Part shown: positions 1 through 8,685 of the stretch, piece after piece | How the letters are laid out: each line of letters starts with the position of its first letter | How positions within the stretch are numbered: the stretch's first letter is position 1 | Assembly (NCBI GenBank): GCA_003023785.1 | Contig: PXRS01000076.1 | Location: forward strand, 31,007 to 95,006 | Direction of reading: 5' to 3' | Source of the DNA: Halobacteriales archaeon QS_5_68_33 | GTDB lineage: Archaea; Halobacteriota; Halobacteria; Halobacteriales; Haloarculaceae | Length of the DNA: 64,000 nt | Notes under the pieces: generated by a model | Told to the model about the DNA's origin: nothing | What the model saw: the letters and a program-made list of their open reading frames with translations, nothing else | The model's database searches: none | Program-made: the position numbers and the translations under genes

Positions 1-2
1 CG

Positions 3-521
3 TTCATGGGCGAGGAATGGCTGCCGATGATCACGGCGATGCAGCTTCTGGCGGTCTACGGCCTCCTCAGGTCGCTCGGGAAGACGATGAGCCCGCTCTG
101 GAAAGCGATCGGCCGTCCGGACTACGTCACGAAACTCTCGCTGTTGCGGGTCACACTCATAGCCGTGTTGATCGTTCCGGTGACGAACGCTTACGGCATC
201 GAAGGGGTTGCGGGGCTCATCGTCGGGATATTCGTGTTCCCCATGATCCCGCTGGACACGTACCTGATAATCGAGTCGATCGACGGATCCTACCGGCGGT
301 TCGTCCGGGAACTCGCGTATCCCATGGTCGCAAGCGTTCTCATGTACGGTGCGGTCACGGCTGTCCGCGAGGAGCTGGCCCTCGGCGCGGGCGTTCTCGA
401 GTTCGTGTTGCTCGTCGTCGTGGGCATCGTCTCTTACGTGGCGGTCGTCGTCGCGCTCGCGTTCAAGTTCGAGTGGGGCATCGAGGACAACATCCGGGAG
501 ATCGTCGACACCGTCGGGTGA
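3..521 (+). CDS. Polysaccharide flippase (Wzx/MATE-like), C-terminal part
   Basis: This is the 3' end of a membrane protein whose reading frame is already open at the left edge, so the N-terminus lies outside the window. About 172 residues remain, with four to five hydrophobic segments (for example LLRVTLIAVLIVPV and FVLLVVVGIVSYVAVVVALA) and the pattern LGKTMSPLWKAIGRPDY, which resembles the second half of polysaccharide biosynthesis flippases of the MATE/MVF superfamily. Such proteins move lipid-linked oligosaccharides across the membrane. The neighbouring glycosyltransferase and lyase genes fit a surface-glycan locus. The family call is inferred from hydrophobic pattern and context; the substrate cannot be told. 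Confidence 0.7.
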   Translation, partial: FMGEEWLPMITAMQLLAVYGLLRSLGKTMSPLWKAIGRPDYVTKLSLLRVTLIAVLIVPVTNAYGIEGVAGLIVGIFVFPMIPLDTYLIIESIDGSYRRFVRELAYPMVASVLMYGAVTAVREELALGAGVLEFVLLVVVGIVSYVAVVVALAFKFEWGIEDNIREIVDTVG

Positions 522-544
522 CGGTGCGGTCGGCAGGGCAGCTC

Positions 545-624
545 TACTGGTCGACAGAGGCCCTGATAGATATTCGCCGAGACGTGGCGGGGGCGAATTC
601 TATCAACCGTTCTGTCGACCAGTA
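545..624. repeat. Family B palindromic element, copy B1
   Basis: An 80 bp element bounded by TACTGGTCGACAGA and its reverse complement TCTGTCGACCAGTA. It starts 23 bp after the flippase stop codon. An almost identical copy lies at 18488-18568 and a diverged one at 35029-35108. No coding capacity is evident; it looks MITE-like. Confidence 0.85.
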
Positions 625-684
625 TCATAGAGGTCACCGGGCGCCGACGTCACCGATGTCTCTCACCTGCGTGGCCGCCGTCTC

Positions 685-764
685 ATACGGTCGGTTGTAC
701 CGGTGTACCGGTATTTCGCCGACCGATTCGACGAAATCCGGAACTGATTGACAACCGACCGTAT
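685..764. repeat. Family A palindromic element, copy A1
   Basis: An 80 bp element with tips ATACGGTCGGTTGT and ACAACCGACCGTAT. Its right edge overlaps the stop codon of the convergent lyase gene (TCA at 764-766 on the plus strand). Other full or partial copies lie near 13431, 29924, 33973, 35463, 44656, 62239 and 63292. Confidence 0.9.
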
Positions 765-3700
765 CACTCGGCGCCGTGAGTCAGTGTGACATGTCCCAGA
801 AGCCGAATGTCGTAGTGGGGACGGCCACTGATCTCCGAGGGGTTGTCGATAGCGCCCTTGAACTCGCCCCAGTGGGCGTAGGCAAGTTCGAACGTTGAGG
901 TGGATTCCTCGACCGACGAACCGGCGAGTCGCTCGTCGTTCCACGACCACGCCGAGGTGTCCTCCGTGTACTCCTCCAACCAGTTGAACGCTTTCCACAG
1001 CGAGGAGCCGCTTTTCCTGTCGCTCGGCGCGTTGTAGTCGTACAGTTGCGTATCGTCGTACCGCTCGAAGACCAGCAGCGACATCATCATCGCCTTCAGG
1101 TTGTAGGCGCTGTATCCGAACGCGCCGCTCCGGTGCAGTTCGTGTGTGAATACACCGTTCCTGTTCGGGTCGGCGCTTCCGTCGTAGGCGCGGCCGTCCC
1201 TGTAGTTGTTTACGAAGTCGTTCCACGGTCGCTGTTTGCCGTCGTCACACGTCCGGCACTGCCCTTTCCACATGCAACGTGCCGTCTCCATCCTGGCGTC
1301 GTCCTGGAGATACGCCGCGGACACGGTCCTGTCGGCGATGCGCCAGGCCCATTTGTTGTTGTACTCACAGAGGTCACTGTCCGGATACGGCTCGGACGCG
1401 GTGAAGGTGTCGTGTCGGTCGCTGACCCACTGCTGGAGCGCGGACTCGGCGTCGGGCGAGTCGCCACCATCCCACGGGCGTGACCCGTCATAGTTGTTCC
1501 AGGCGGCGTGGCCGCGGACGAGCGCCGCCGCGTACACGAAGGCGGGGATCGTGATGTGTTGTTCGATGGTCGTCTTGTTGTTGACGATGTCCGTCGTCGG
1601 CTCCATGTAGGTGTCATCGGCGAGACACCAGTGGTGGAGGATTTCGACGGTACGCTCGGCGTATCTGTCCTCGCCGGTGAACTGATACGCGAGGCCGCAG
1701 TCACGGGCCCACTCTGACATCCTGATGGCGTTCAGGTAGTCGTCGCGGTCGGTCGTCTGCTTGAAACGGTGGTCGCCGCCGTCGTCAGTCACCGACCGGA
1801 GCGTGGTCGACAGCGCGGCCTTCGCGTCCGAGATGAGCTCGTCGTACGCGTCTTCCCAGGGCTGTTGCCCGTTGTCGACGCGCTGTTTCTGCGTCTGGAG
1901 CTCGCTCTCCGTAACGAAGACGTAGTTCGATGACGTGGTTTCGGTGCCGTCATCGGTGTTACCCCCGTCGTCGAAGTCTGTGGATGCGCCGCCGAAGGTA
2001 CCACGGTATCGCTCCGCCGCCGCGCCGAAGTCGAACTCGCCCGCGTCAGCGAGTTCGTGGGCCGTCCCTGGCGTGTCGTGCTCGAAGTACGCGTGGAACA
2101 GCACCTCGTGGTCCTGCATCCAGTCGTACATCTTCTGGACGAAGGTGGGGTTTACGTCGCCACCCCACTCCTCCTCGTCGTTGCTGAGCCCCCACTCGGG
2201 GATGGCAATAGGGCTGTTGACGTCCGTGGCGAGGTCCGCGATGTCGTTCAGCCCGACGCCGTCGGATCCCCACTTGTTCCCTCGACAATGATTCTCCTCC
2301 CAGACGTACTCCTGGACGGTTTTCCGGTCGGTGTCGCTCGCGGTGTCGTAATCGATCCCACCCGGCGCTTGCGCGGGCTTCTCGTAGGCGGGTGCGGAAT
2401 CGTAGATGTCCGCGCCGACGATGGCGTACTCCGCGCCGGGATAGTGGGCGAGAACCTCGCTGGTCGGCATCTGTGCGGAGTGGACCAGCGGTGCCCAGAC
2501 AGTCTCCAGGTCGTCGCCAAGCACCTCCCGGCAGGACTCGACGACCTGTCGGTATCCTTCGGCCCACGTCTCGGGAGACACGTCGGTACCGACCGGCGAG
2601 TACGGCGCGACCTCGATATTGAATTCGTTCCCGATCCGGAGAACCAGCGTCTCCGACGTGAACCCGTCGGCCGCGAAGTTCTCCGCCATCTCTCGGAACC
2701 TGTCGTTGTGCTCTCCGGCAGCGAGGTCGCGAAGCGCAGTCGCCTGCCCGACGTCGTCAACTTCCTCGTTGGGAAGCATCGGAATGTGGGGCAGGAATAT
2801 CCGGTTTTTCCCGTTTGCGACCCACTCCGGGAAGTCACGTGTGTCGAAGTCGACGAAATTATGCCACTTGCGTTTGCCGTGACCGACCGAAGCTGCCTGT
2901 GCCTCCTCGTCGAACCACGACTCGTACGGGCCGAACTGCTCGGCGTACCAGCGCCACGCGCCGTTCGAGACGGTCCCGGGGTCAAAGACGTCGCTGTTCG
3001 ACCTGTCGTTCTCGCTGTCGTCGGGCCCGCAGTCGCCGCTGGATGGGTCGAGGACGTCGCTGGTCTCGCCGGAGGGCGGGGACTGCGCCAGCCAGCCGAT
3101 GAAATGCCAGTTGCCGTCGCTACTGCCCGAGTAGAACCCGCGCCCTTTCTCGTGGCTCTCGTCCTCGATGAACGCAAGGTGGTGGTCCGAGGGGTCGTGT
3201 TTGTTCAGGTGTTTGGGTTTCATGACCTGGACAAGGCGCTCGTCCGAACGGTCACTGTTTTTCTTCGGGCTGATGGATCCGCTGGTCGTCTCCGCTGGCC
3301 GACTCTGTTCGAGCCATCCGACGAAATACCACTTCCCGTTGCCGCCGGTGTAGAATCCGCGCCCCTTCTCGTGGCTCTCGTCCTCGATGAGCGCGAAGTC
3401 GTGGTCACCCGGCACGTACTGTTTCAGGTCCTCCGGCCGGTAGACCTGGATCAGACGATGCGTGGTTTCGGTTGCATCCTTCGCCGGCGTAACTGTCCCG
3501 GAAGCCGTCTCTTCCGGGCGGGTCTGTGAGAGCCACCCGGTGAATGCCCACCGGCTGGAGCTGGTTCCGGAGTAGAAGCCGCGACCACGTTCGTGCTCGT
3601 TCCGCTCGATCAACGCGAGGTGGTGGTCGCTGGGAGCGCTTCCACACAGGCCACTCGGTTTGGGCACCTGCCGCAGCCGGTGTCCATCGCTCGCCGAAGC

Positions 3701-3922
3701 CACCCCCGTTCCGATGGTCGCGATGCCTGCCGACGCACTGATTAATTTGAGCATACTTCGCCGGGATGCTCCCGACGGACTGGTTTCAGGCCCACGAGAG
3801 GCCTGTTCGGTCCCGCTCGCGTTCAGCCGGTCTGACCCGTTGAAAGTACTGTTTAGGATACCGTTACCAAAACCGACTGTATCGATAAGCTCTTCCAACT
3901 GACGGATACGACTTCCATCCAT
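764..3922 (-). CDS. Exported multidomain protein: triple repeat, GH-like domain, alginate-lyase-like domain
   Basis: This 1052-residue Tat-exported protein has SRRSMLK at residues 53-59 followed by a hydrophobic stretch to about 78. Three roughly 60-residue repeats follow (about 82-141, 156-211, 229-285), each with an HE(K/R)GRGFY core and a GWL.Q ending. Residues about 330-650 look like a TIM-barrel glycoside hydrolase: a GNEFN pair near 432 and PEWG near 575 would fit the acid/base and nucleophile of clan GH-A. Residues about 665-1050 resemble the alginate lyase fold (PF05426-type), with NNKWAWRIADR and FGYSAYNLKAM, and are paralogous to the gene at 4405. The NNH triplet typical of PL5 lyases is NNK here. 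Probable role: binding and depolymerising an acidic polysaccharide outside the cell. Substrate and activity are inferred. Repeat A1 provides the stop codon. Confidence 0.7.
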   Translation of the reverse strand: MDGSRIRQLEELIDTVGFGNGILNSTFNGSDRLNASGTEQASRGPETSPSGASRRSMLKLISASAGIATIGTGVASASDGHRLRQVPKPSGLCGSAPSDHHLALIERNEHERGRGFYSGTSSSRWAFTGWLSQTRPEETASGTVTPAKDATETTHRLIQVYRPEDLKQYVPGDHDFALIEDESHEKGRGFYTGGNGKWYFVGWLEQSRPAETTSGSISPKKNSDRSDERLVQVMKPKHLNKHDPSDHHLAFIEDESHEKGRGFYSGSSDGNWHFIGWLAQSPPSGETSDVLDPSSGDCGPDDSENDRSNSDVFDPGTVSNGAWRWYAEQFGPYESWFDEEAQAASVGHGKRKWHNFVDFDTRDFPEWVANGKNRIFLPHIPMLPNEEVDDVGQATALRDLAAGEHNDRFREMAENFAADGFTSETLVLRIGNEFNIEVAPYSPVGTDVSPETWAEGYRQVVESCREVLGDDLETVWAPLVHSAQMPTSEVLAHYPGAEYAIVGADIYDSAPAYEKPAQAPGGIDYDTASDTDRKTVQEYVWEENHCRGNKWGSDGVGLNDIADLATDVNSPIAIPEWGLSNDEEEWGGDVNPTFVQKMYDWMQDHEVLFHAYFEHDTPGTAHELADAGEFDFGAAAERYRGTFGGASTDFDDGGNTDDGTETTSSNYVFVTESELQTQKQRVDNGQQPWEDAYDELISDAKAALSTTLRSVTDDGGDHRFKQTTDRDDYLNAIRMSEWARDCGLAYQFTGEDRYAERTVEILHHWCLADDTYMEPTTDIVNNKTTIEQHITIPAFVYAAALVRGHAAWNNYDGSRPWDGGDSPDAESALQQWVSDRHDTFTASEPYPDSDLCEYNNKWAWRIADRTVSAAYLQDDARMETARCMWKGQCRTCDDGKQRPWNDFVNNYRDGRAYDGSADPNRNGVFTHELHRSGAFGYSAYNLKAMMMSLLVFERYDDTQLYDYNAPSDRKSGSSLWKAFNWLEEYTEDTSAWSWNDERLAGSSVEESTSTFELAYAHWGEFKGAIDNPSEISGRPHYDIRLLGHVTLTHGAE

Positions 3923-4404
3923 GCGTTAGCGAATCATTAAACACCTGTTATGAGGGTTCTGCCGAGTTGGTTGCCGGTAAATATTCTTTCCATTTCATTT
4001 TTGCCTCATTCTCTCACCGATTGGGATTATTTCAGTACCAGATGGTTGTATTATTACACTTCATAATGTGGAATAATGTCGAATTACTTGAGCCGCGATT
4101 GCGGAATAGGTTTGTAGTATCTTTTTGCTCGCCGCTCTGGTAGGGATAATCCGGCGAAACCCCCTACGATTCCGGCCGCTCGGACGGGTCTAACTCGGGA
4201 CAGGTCTCATACCGGGCGAACATCGGGCAAATTCCGGTACCGGGGTTAGGAGGGCGAGACCGGTGACGGAGGAACGGGGAGCGTTTGGGTGGGGTCCGCT
4301 ACCGGTCATGTCGTTGCCAGGGGGACCCCCGCTTGCGGCGGTCGAAACACTGGAACTGTGCTCACCTATGGCAGGGGCGGCAACTCGCGCCGGGTTGTCC
4401 GGGG
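3923..4404. other. Intergenic region with an AT-rich block
   Basis: No gene is supported here. Bases about 3965-4130 are clearly AT-rich against the surrounding GC-rich DNA. The block lies upstream of the large lyase gene and downstream of the smaller one, both read leftwards, so it probably holds the promoter of the large gene (ATAA/TTTAATGA-like stretches just upstream of 3922). It could also be a scar of foreign DNA. Bases 4140-4404 show nothing recognisable. Confidence 0.4.
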
Positions 4405-5865
4405 TTATCCGTCCGAGAGGTCGAATCGGTTCGCGTGAGTCAGCGAGGTCCAGCCGAGGTGTCTGATGTCGTACGTCGGTCGACCGGCCGACCGAACCAC
4501 GCTGAGGTACTCGGGGCTTTCCCACAGCGAGTGGGCGATCTCGAACACCGATGCGTAGGTTTTCATCTCGAAGTTCGTCACGCTGTCCGACCCTTTCCCC
4601 CACTGCCACCGCGAAGGTAATTTCATGTACGGGCTCATGAATTCGAACAGCTTTCTAAGCGTCGACCCGTCTCCCGGGTCCGTCGGTGCGTTGTAGCCGT
4701 ACAGGTCGACGTCGTGCTGTCGTGCGACCTCCGCGGTCATCGTCAGCGCCTTCATGCCGTAGACGTGATAGCCGAACCCGTCTTCACGCGCCAGCTCGCG
4801 TTTGAGATACCCTTTCCCGGACAAGGACGGTCTGTACTGGCTCCAGGGCCGGGGTCGCTCCTTGTCGTGGGCGACGGTTTCGCACTTCCCTCGCCACATG
4901 CAAAACGCCTTCTCCAGGCGAGACTGGTCGTCGAGATAGCTCGCCGCACTCGCGAGCGTGGCGATGCGCCACGCCCATATATTGTTGTACTGGTAGTACT
5001 TCGGAGCGGGGATCGAACTGACGAACGAGCCGACCCAGTCGGCAAACGTCGCTTCGAGGTCGTCGCCGGTCTTCTCCGTCCAGTACGGGTGGCCGTCGAG
5101 GAAGGCGGCACCGTACCACAGCTTCGGTATCGTGACGAACAGCTCGATCCCGGTGTTGTTGTCCGCCATGTTGCCGTCGGGTTTCATCCGCGTTTCCGGG
5201 TCGTGACACCAGTGGTACAGCAGGTCGATGGCCCGTTCGGCGTACTCGTCCTGTCCCGTGAACCAGTAGGCGAGTGCCGTGTCCCGGACGGCCGTGGTCA
5301 TGTCGATCGCCGCGTGGTAGTCGTGGCGGTTCTCGTCTTTCCCGAACCTGTGTGGGTCGTCCCAGTTCGGGGCGCCGTCGTCAACGACGCTGCGCGCCTC
5401 CATCTCGAGCGCCTCGTCGGCGTCACGGATCGCCCGGGTGTACGCGTTGACCCACGGTTTCCGGCCGTCCCTGACGCGCTCGGCGACGGCCTTCAGCTCG
5501 TCGTGCCCGACGTACACGTAGTGGTCGCGAGACGGCACGGGCGTCAGTGTCGGTGTCGGCGTCGGCGACTGTCTTCCCGTCCGGCTATTCGAACGGGTTC
5601 CGGACGTTGACGTCGGCGTCCCTGTCAGTTCCGTCTCCAGCGGGGTCGGCCGCTGGCTCTCTCCGCCGGAACCGACCCCGAAACAGCCGGTGAGACCGGC
5701 CGTTCCTGAAGCGAGGAAGGCGAGCACCGAACGCCGACTCCTCGCGTTGTCCGATCCCCCGTCGTCCTCACCCGCTCGTTCACTCCCCGAACGCCGGTCG
5801 GTTTCTAGCTCTGCCTGGCCCCCCTCGCGACTGCTCTCCAGTTCCCGAGGGATCCCGTCGGTCAT
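4405..5865 (-). CDS. Alginate-lyase-like Tat lipoprotein
   Basis: This 486-residue protein begins with a charged leader, then RSRRSVLAFLASGTAGLTGC (about residues 42-61): a twin-arginine signal ending in a lipobox with Cys as lipid anchor. A Thr/Pro/Ser-rich linker runs to about 112. The rest is one alginate-lyase-like domain paralogous to the C-terminal domain of the gene at 764: YVYVGHDEL matches YVFVTESEL, YNNIWAWRIA matches YNNKWAWRIA, FGYHVYGMKAL matches FGYSAYNLKAM, and both end in RP.YDIR.LG...LTH. The Tyr in FGYHVY may be the catalytic Tyr of PL5-like enzymes; the usual NNH is NNI here. It is probably anchored outside the membrane and acts on uronate-rich polysaccharide. The fold is fairly secure; the substrate is inferred. 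Confidence 0.7.
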   Translation of the reverse strand: MTDGIPRELESSREGGQAELETDRRSGSERAGEDDGGSDNARSRRSVLAFLASGTAGLTGCFGVGSGGESQRPTPLETELTGTPTSTSGTRSNSRTGRQSPTPTPTLTPVPSRDHYVYVGHDELKAVAERVRDGRKPWVNAYTRAIRDADEALEMEARSVVDDGAPNWDDPHRFGKDENRHDYHAAIDMTTAVRDTALAYWFTGQDEYAERAIDLLYHWCHDPETRMKPDGNMADNNTGIELFVTIPKLWYGAAFLDGHPYWTEKTGDDLEATFADWVGSFVSSIPAPKYYQYNNIWAWRIATLASAASYLDDQSRLEKAFCMWRGKCETVAHDKERPRPWSQYRPSLSGKGYLKRELAREDGFGYHVYGMKALTMTAEVARQHDVDLYGYNAPTDPGDGSTLRKLFEFMSPYMKLPSRWQWGKGSDSVTNFEMKTYASVFEIAHSLWESPEYLSVVRSAGRPTYDIRHLGWTSLTHANRFDLSDG

Positions 5866-6073
5866 ACCACGGACTACGTCCGGGCCGGCAAGAGTAATTG
5901 TTGATTACCGGGTTCCAGGCGACTGCACGAACGACGGACGACCGGAAAGCGCTTGCTATCCCGGGGGTTGCGAACCCGGACAAGTGGCGACCGATGGATG
6001 CCGATTTTCGCCTCTCCCCGGGGTTGGGCCGCATGGACCGGGAGAAAGAGGCTCCTAACCGGGCGGTATTCGC

Positions 6074-6086
6074 CATACACTAATAC
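6074..6086 (+). promoter_or_regulatory. Putative TATA element of the glycan operon
   Basis: ATACACTAATAC lies about 30 bp before the ATG at 6110 in otherwise GC-rich DNA. That spacing fits a leaderless or very short-leader haloarchaeal transcript. Confidence 0.4.
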
Positions 6087-6109
6087 CCGGGGCGCTGGAA
6101 CGGCCTGCG

Positions 6110-7312
6110 ATGCGAATCGCAGTCCTGTCACCTCGAAACCCGGTTCCGGTTTACACTGGGCTTCTGGAGCGGACCTACCAGACGTGTCGTTTCCTCGGTG
6201 AACGACACACGGTGAACGTCTTCTTTCCCGACGAACCGGGACGACAGGACGAGGAAGGACGAGTGCCTGACCACCAGCCGTTCGAACGGACGAAGCTAGA
6301 GTCCCCGGTCCTGGACGTTCTCGGACGCGCTGTTCCGGATTACTCCGCGCTGAAGGGGCTGTACCATACACACCCTTGGCTCTACGGGTCACTCCGCTCG
6401 ACCCTCCAGCGGTTCGATCCGGACTTACTCGTCGTCGAGTTCCCATACCTGATGCCGCTGACGCGGGCTGCCAGCCGCGGCTTCGACTGTCCCGTGATCC
6501 TCAGCGAGCACAACGTGGAGTACAAGTTCGCCGAGCGACTCGATATCCCGCTGTGGCGGTTGCTCCGCCGGTTCGAGGTGCACGCTTGCAACCAGGCCGA
6601 CGCCGTGTTTACCGTCTCGGAGACGGACCGCGACACCCTCGCCGCGCAACTGGACGGTGGCACCGAGGTCGGCGTCGCACCCAACGGCGTTGACGTCGGC
6701 CGCTACCGCCCCGCCAGGGAGCGTGATTCGGCCCTCGTCCGCGAGCGGTACCAGCTCACCTCGCCGGTACTCGTGTTCCACGGCAACCTCGGGAACGCAC
6801 AGAACGCTGAGGTAGTCGACCTCCTCGTCGAGGACGTCTTCCCGGCGGTCAGGCGCGAGTTTGACGACGCCAGTCTGATGCTCCTCGGGGCCGACCCGCC
6901 CGAGGAGACGCCTCCCGGCGTCGTCACGACCGGCGTCGTCGACGATCTCCCCGCCCACATCGCCGCGGCCGACGTCGCGGTCGCGCCCATGCTCTCGGGG
7001 TCCGGCACGAACCTGAAGATCCTGGAGTACCTGGCCACCGGCGTGCCGGTCGTGACTACACGGATCGGCGCGGAGGGACTCCCCCTCCGGCATGGGGAGA
7101 CCGCGGCTCTCGCCGACCCGGCCGACGTGCCCGCGGCGACGGTGCGGTTGCTCCGCGACCCGGACCGCCGGGAGACGCTGGGGACGAACGGACGCGACCT
7201 CGCGGTATCGGAGTTCAGTTGGTCGCGGACGCTCGAACCGTACGAGCGGGCCATCGAGCGGCTGCTGGACACACACCGCGCGAGCGAAGGCATGAGGACC
7301 ACGAACGCATGA
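6110..7312 (+). CDS. GT4-family glycosyltransferase
   Basis: This 400-residue protein has the GT-B organisation of family 4: an N-terminal acceptor domain starting MRIAVLSPRNPVPVYTG, SEHNVEYKFAERL near residue 140, VAPNGVDVGRY near 190 at the domain junction, VLVFHGNLGNAQN starting the C-terminal Rossmann domain, and GSGTNLKILEYLATGVPVV (about 300-318), the E-x7-E-like donor-nucleotide site. It should transfer a sugar from a nucleotide donor at the cytoplasmic face of the membrane. Its TGA overlaps the ATG of the next gene (ATGA), so the two are probably translated together. Donor and acceptor are unknown. A glycan-building role fits the flippase and lyase neighbours. Confidence 0.88.
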   Translation: MRIAVLSPRNPVPVYTGLLERTYQTCRFLGERHTVNVFFPDEPGRQDEEGRVPDHQPFERTKLESPVLDVLGRAVPDYSALKGLYHTHPWLYGSLRSTLQRFDPDLLVVEFPYLMPLTRAASRGFDCPVILSEHNVEYKFAERLDIPLWRLLRRFEVHACNQADAVFTVSETDRDTLAAQLDGGTEVGVAPNGVDVGRYRPARERDSALVRERYQLTSPVLVFHGNLGNAQNAEVVDLLVEDVFPAVRREFDDASLMLLGADPPEETPPGVVTTGVVDDLPAHIAAADVAVAPMLSGSGTNLKILEYLATGVPVVTTRIGAEGLPLRHGETAALADPADVPAATVRLLRDPDRRETLGTNGRDLAVSEFSWSRTLEPYERAIERLLDTHRASEGMRTTNA

Positions 7313-8652
7313 ACGTCCTGCTCATCACCGTCGATTCGCTGCGCAAAGACGCCGCTCCCCAGTTCGGGTTCGGGCGGGAACTGTTCGCGGAGACGCTCGG
7401 CGAGGACATCCCCGAGACCCGGTTCGAGCGCGCGTTTGCGACCGGACCCGGAACCACGCCGTCGTTCCCCGCGCTCCTATCCGGCACGATGCCGCTGTCT
7501 TACGGGGGGCTGGGCCCGCTGTCTACCGACCGGCCGCGGGTGTCGTCGTTCCTGGCCGAGTCCGGCTACGGGACTGCGGGGTTTCAGTGCAACCCGTTCC
7601 TCTCGACACACTTCGAATACGACAGGGGATTCGACACCTTCGAGGACTACCAGAACCCCCTCATGGGGCTGGCGACGAAGGTGTTCCCCCGCGGCATCGA
7701 AATCAACAACCCCCGTCTCAGGCGGGTCGACGACTACCTCCACCTCACGGACGGCATTCGGAAGGGTTACCAGCTCGTCCGGGGCAAACCGCGTCCGTAC
7801 GTGAGCGCGGACGTCATCACGGACGACACCATCGACTGGCTGGACCGCGCCGAGTCACCGTTTTTCTGCTGGACCCACTACATGGATGTCCACCACCCCT
7901 GTTACCCCCCCGACGAGTACCGCGACCGCTTCGGTGTCGGTTCCGTGACCCAGTCCGATGTCGGGGAGTGGTACTCGGCGGTGCTCGACGACCCGTCGAT
8001 GCTCGACGACGAACAGACCGACGCGCTCCGTCGCCTCTATCGGGCCGCGATCGCCTACACCGCGGACCAGGTGCGGCGGATCCTGACCCACCTGCGTGAG
8101 ACCGGCCGCCACGAGGAGACGCTGGTCGTTCTGACCTCCGACCACGGGGAACTGTTCGGCGACTGGGGGCAGTACGGCAAACCCGAGCGGATGTACGACG
8201 AACTCCTCCACGTGCCGCTCGTCGTCGCCAACGGCCCGGACTACCTCGACGACGCGGTCGGGGACCTGGTCAGCCTGCTCGACGTGCCGCCGCTGGTTCA
8301 CGACGCCATCGGACTGCCGGTCCCCGACGCCTACGACGGCCGGCGACCGGGCGTCGACGAATCGCGGGCGTACGTCCTCGCCGAACACGAGGTGGAAGGC
8401 GACGTCGTGGTCGGCGCGCGCTCCCGAGACTGGCTCTACGAACAGGACGAGGTCCGGGACGAACGCAGACTGTACGACCTCCGGGGCGACGGCTGTCGGA
8501 GCGTCCCCGTCGAGGCACACGCAGACGCGTCCCGAACGGTCAGGCGGGCGGTCTCCGAACGGTTCGCCGACCTCGAGCTGGGAACGGACCGGTGGGAAGC
8601 GGATATCGACGGCGACGTCGAGGGCCGACTCGAGGACCTCGGATACCTCTGA
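7309..8652 (+). CDS. Sulfatase-like (alkaline phosphatase superfamily) protein
   Basis: This 447-residue protein starts at the ATG that overlaps the glycosyltransferase stop; the open frame runs further upstream but only inside that gene. Metal-ligand motifs of the superfamily are present: LLITVDSLRKD at the start, THYMDVHHPC near residue 185, and TSDHGELFGDWGQYGK near 277. At the nucleophile position, GTTPSFPALLSGT offers Thr/Ser and lacks the C-x-P-x-R of formylglycine sulfatases. A phosphotransferase or phosphodiesterase decorating a surface glycan is therefore at least as likely as a true sulfatase. It is predicted cytoplasmic because no signal peptide or membrane segment is visible. The overlap with the glycosyltransferase gene suggests a shared pathway. 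Confidence 0.75.
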   Translation: MNVLLITVDSLRKDAAPQFGFGRELFAETLGEDIPETRFERAFATGPGTTPSFPALLSGTMPLSYGGLGPLSTDRPRVSSFLAESGYGTAGFQCNPFLSTHFEYDRGFDTFEDYQNPLMGLATKVFPRGIEINNPRLRRVDDYLHLTDGIRKGYQLVRGKPRPYVSADVITDDTIDWLDRAESPFFCWTHYMDVHHPCYPPDEYRDRFGVGSVTQSDVGEWYSAVLDDPSMLDDEQTDALRRLYRAAIAYTADQVRRILTHLRETGRHEETLVVLTSDHGELFGDWGQYGKPERMYDELLHVPLVVANGPDYLDDAVGDLVSLLDVPPLVHDAIGLPVPDAYDGRRPGVDESRAYVLAEHEVEGDVVVGARSRDWLYEQDEVRDERRLYDLRGDGCRSVPVEAHADASRTVRRAVSERFADLELGTDRWEADIDGDVEGRLEDLGYL

Positions 8653-8685
8653 CAGTGCGGCCGGAGCAGCCGATGGCGCCCCGAA

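Noticed and set aside
7219..7308. An earlier GTG/ATG start for the sulfatase-like gene inside the glycosyltransferase
   Set aside because: The family begins with MNVLLITVDSL; the extension is the glycosyltransferase read in another frame.
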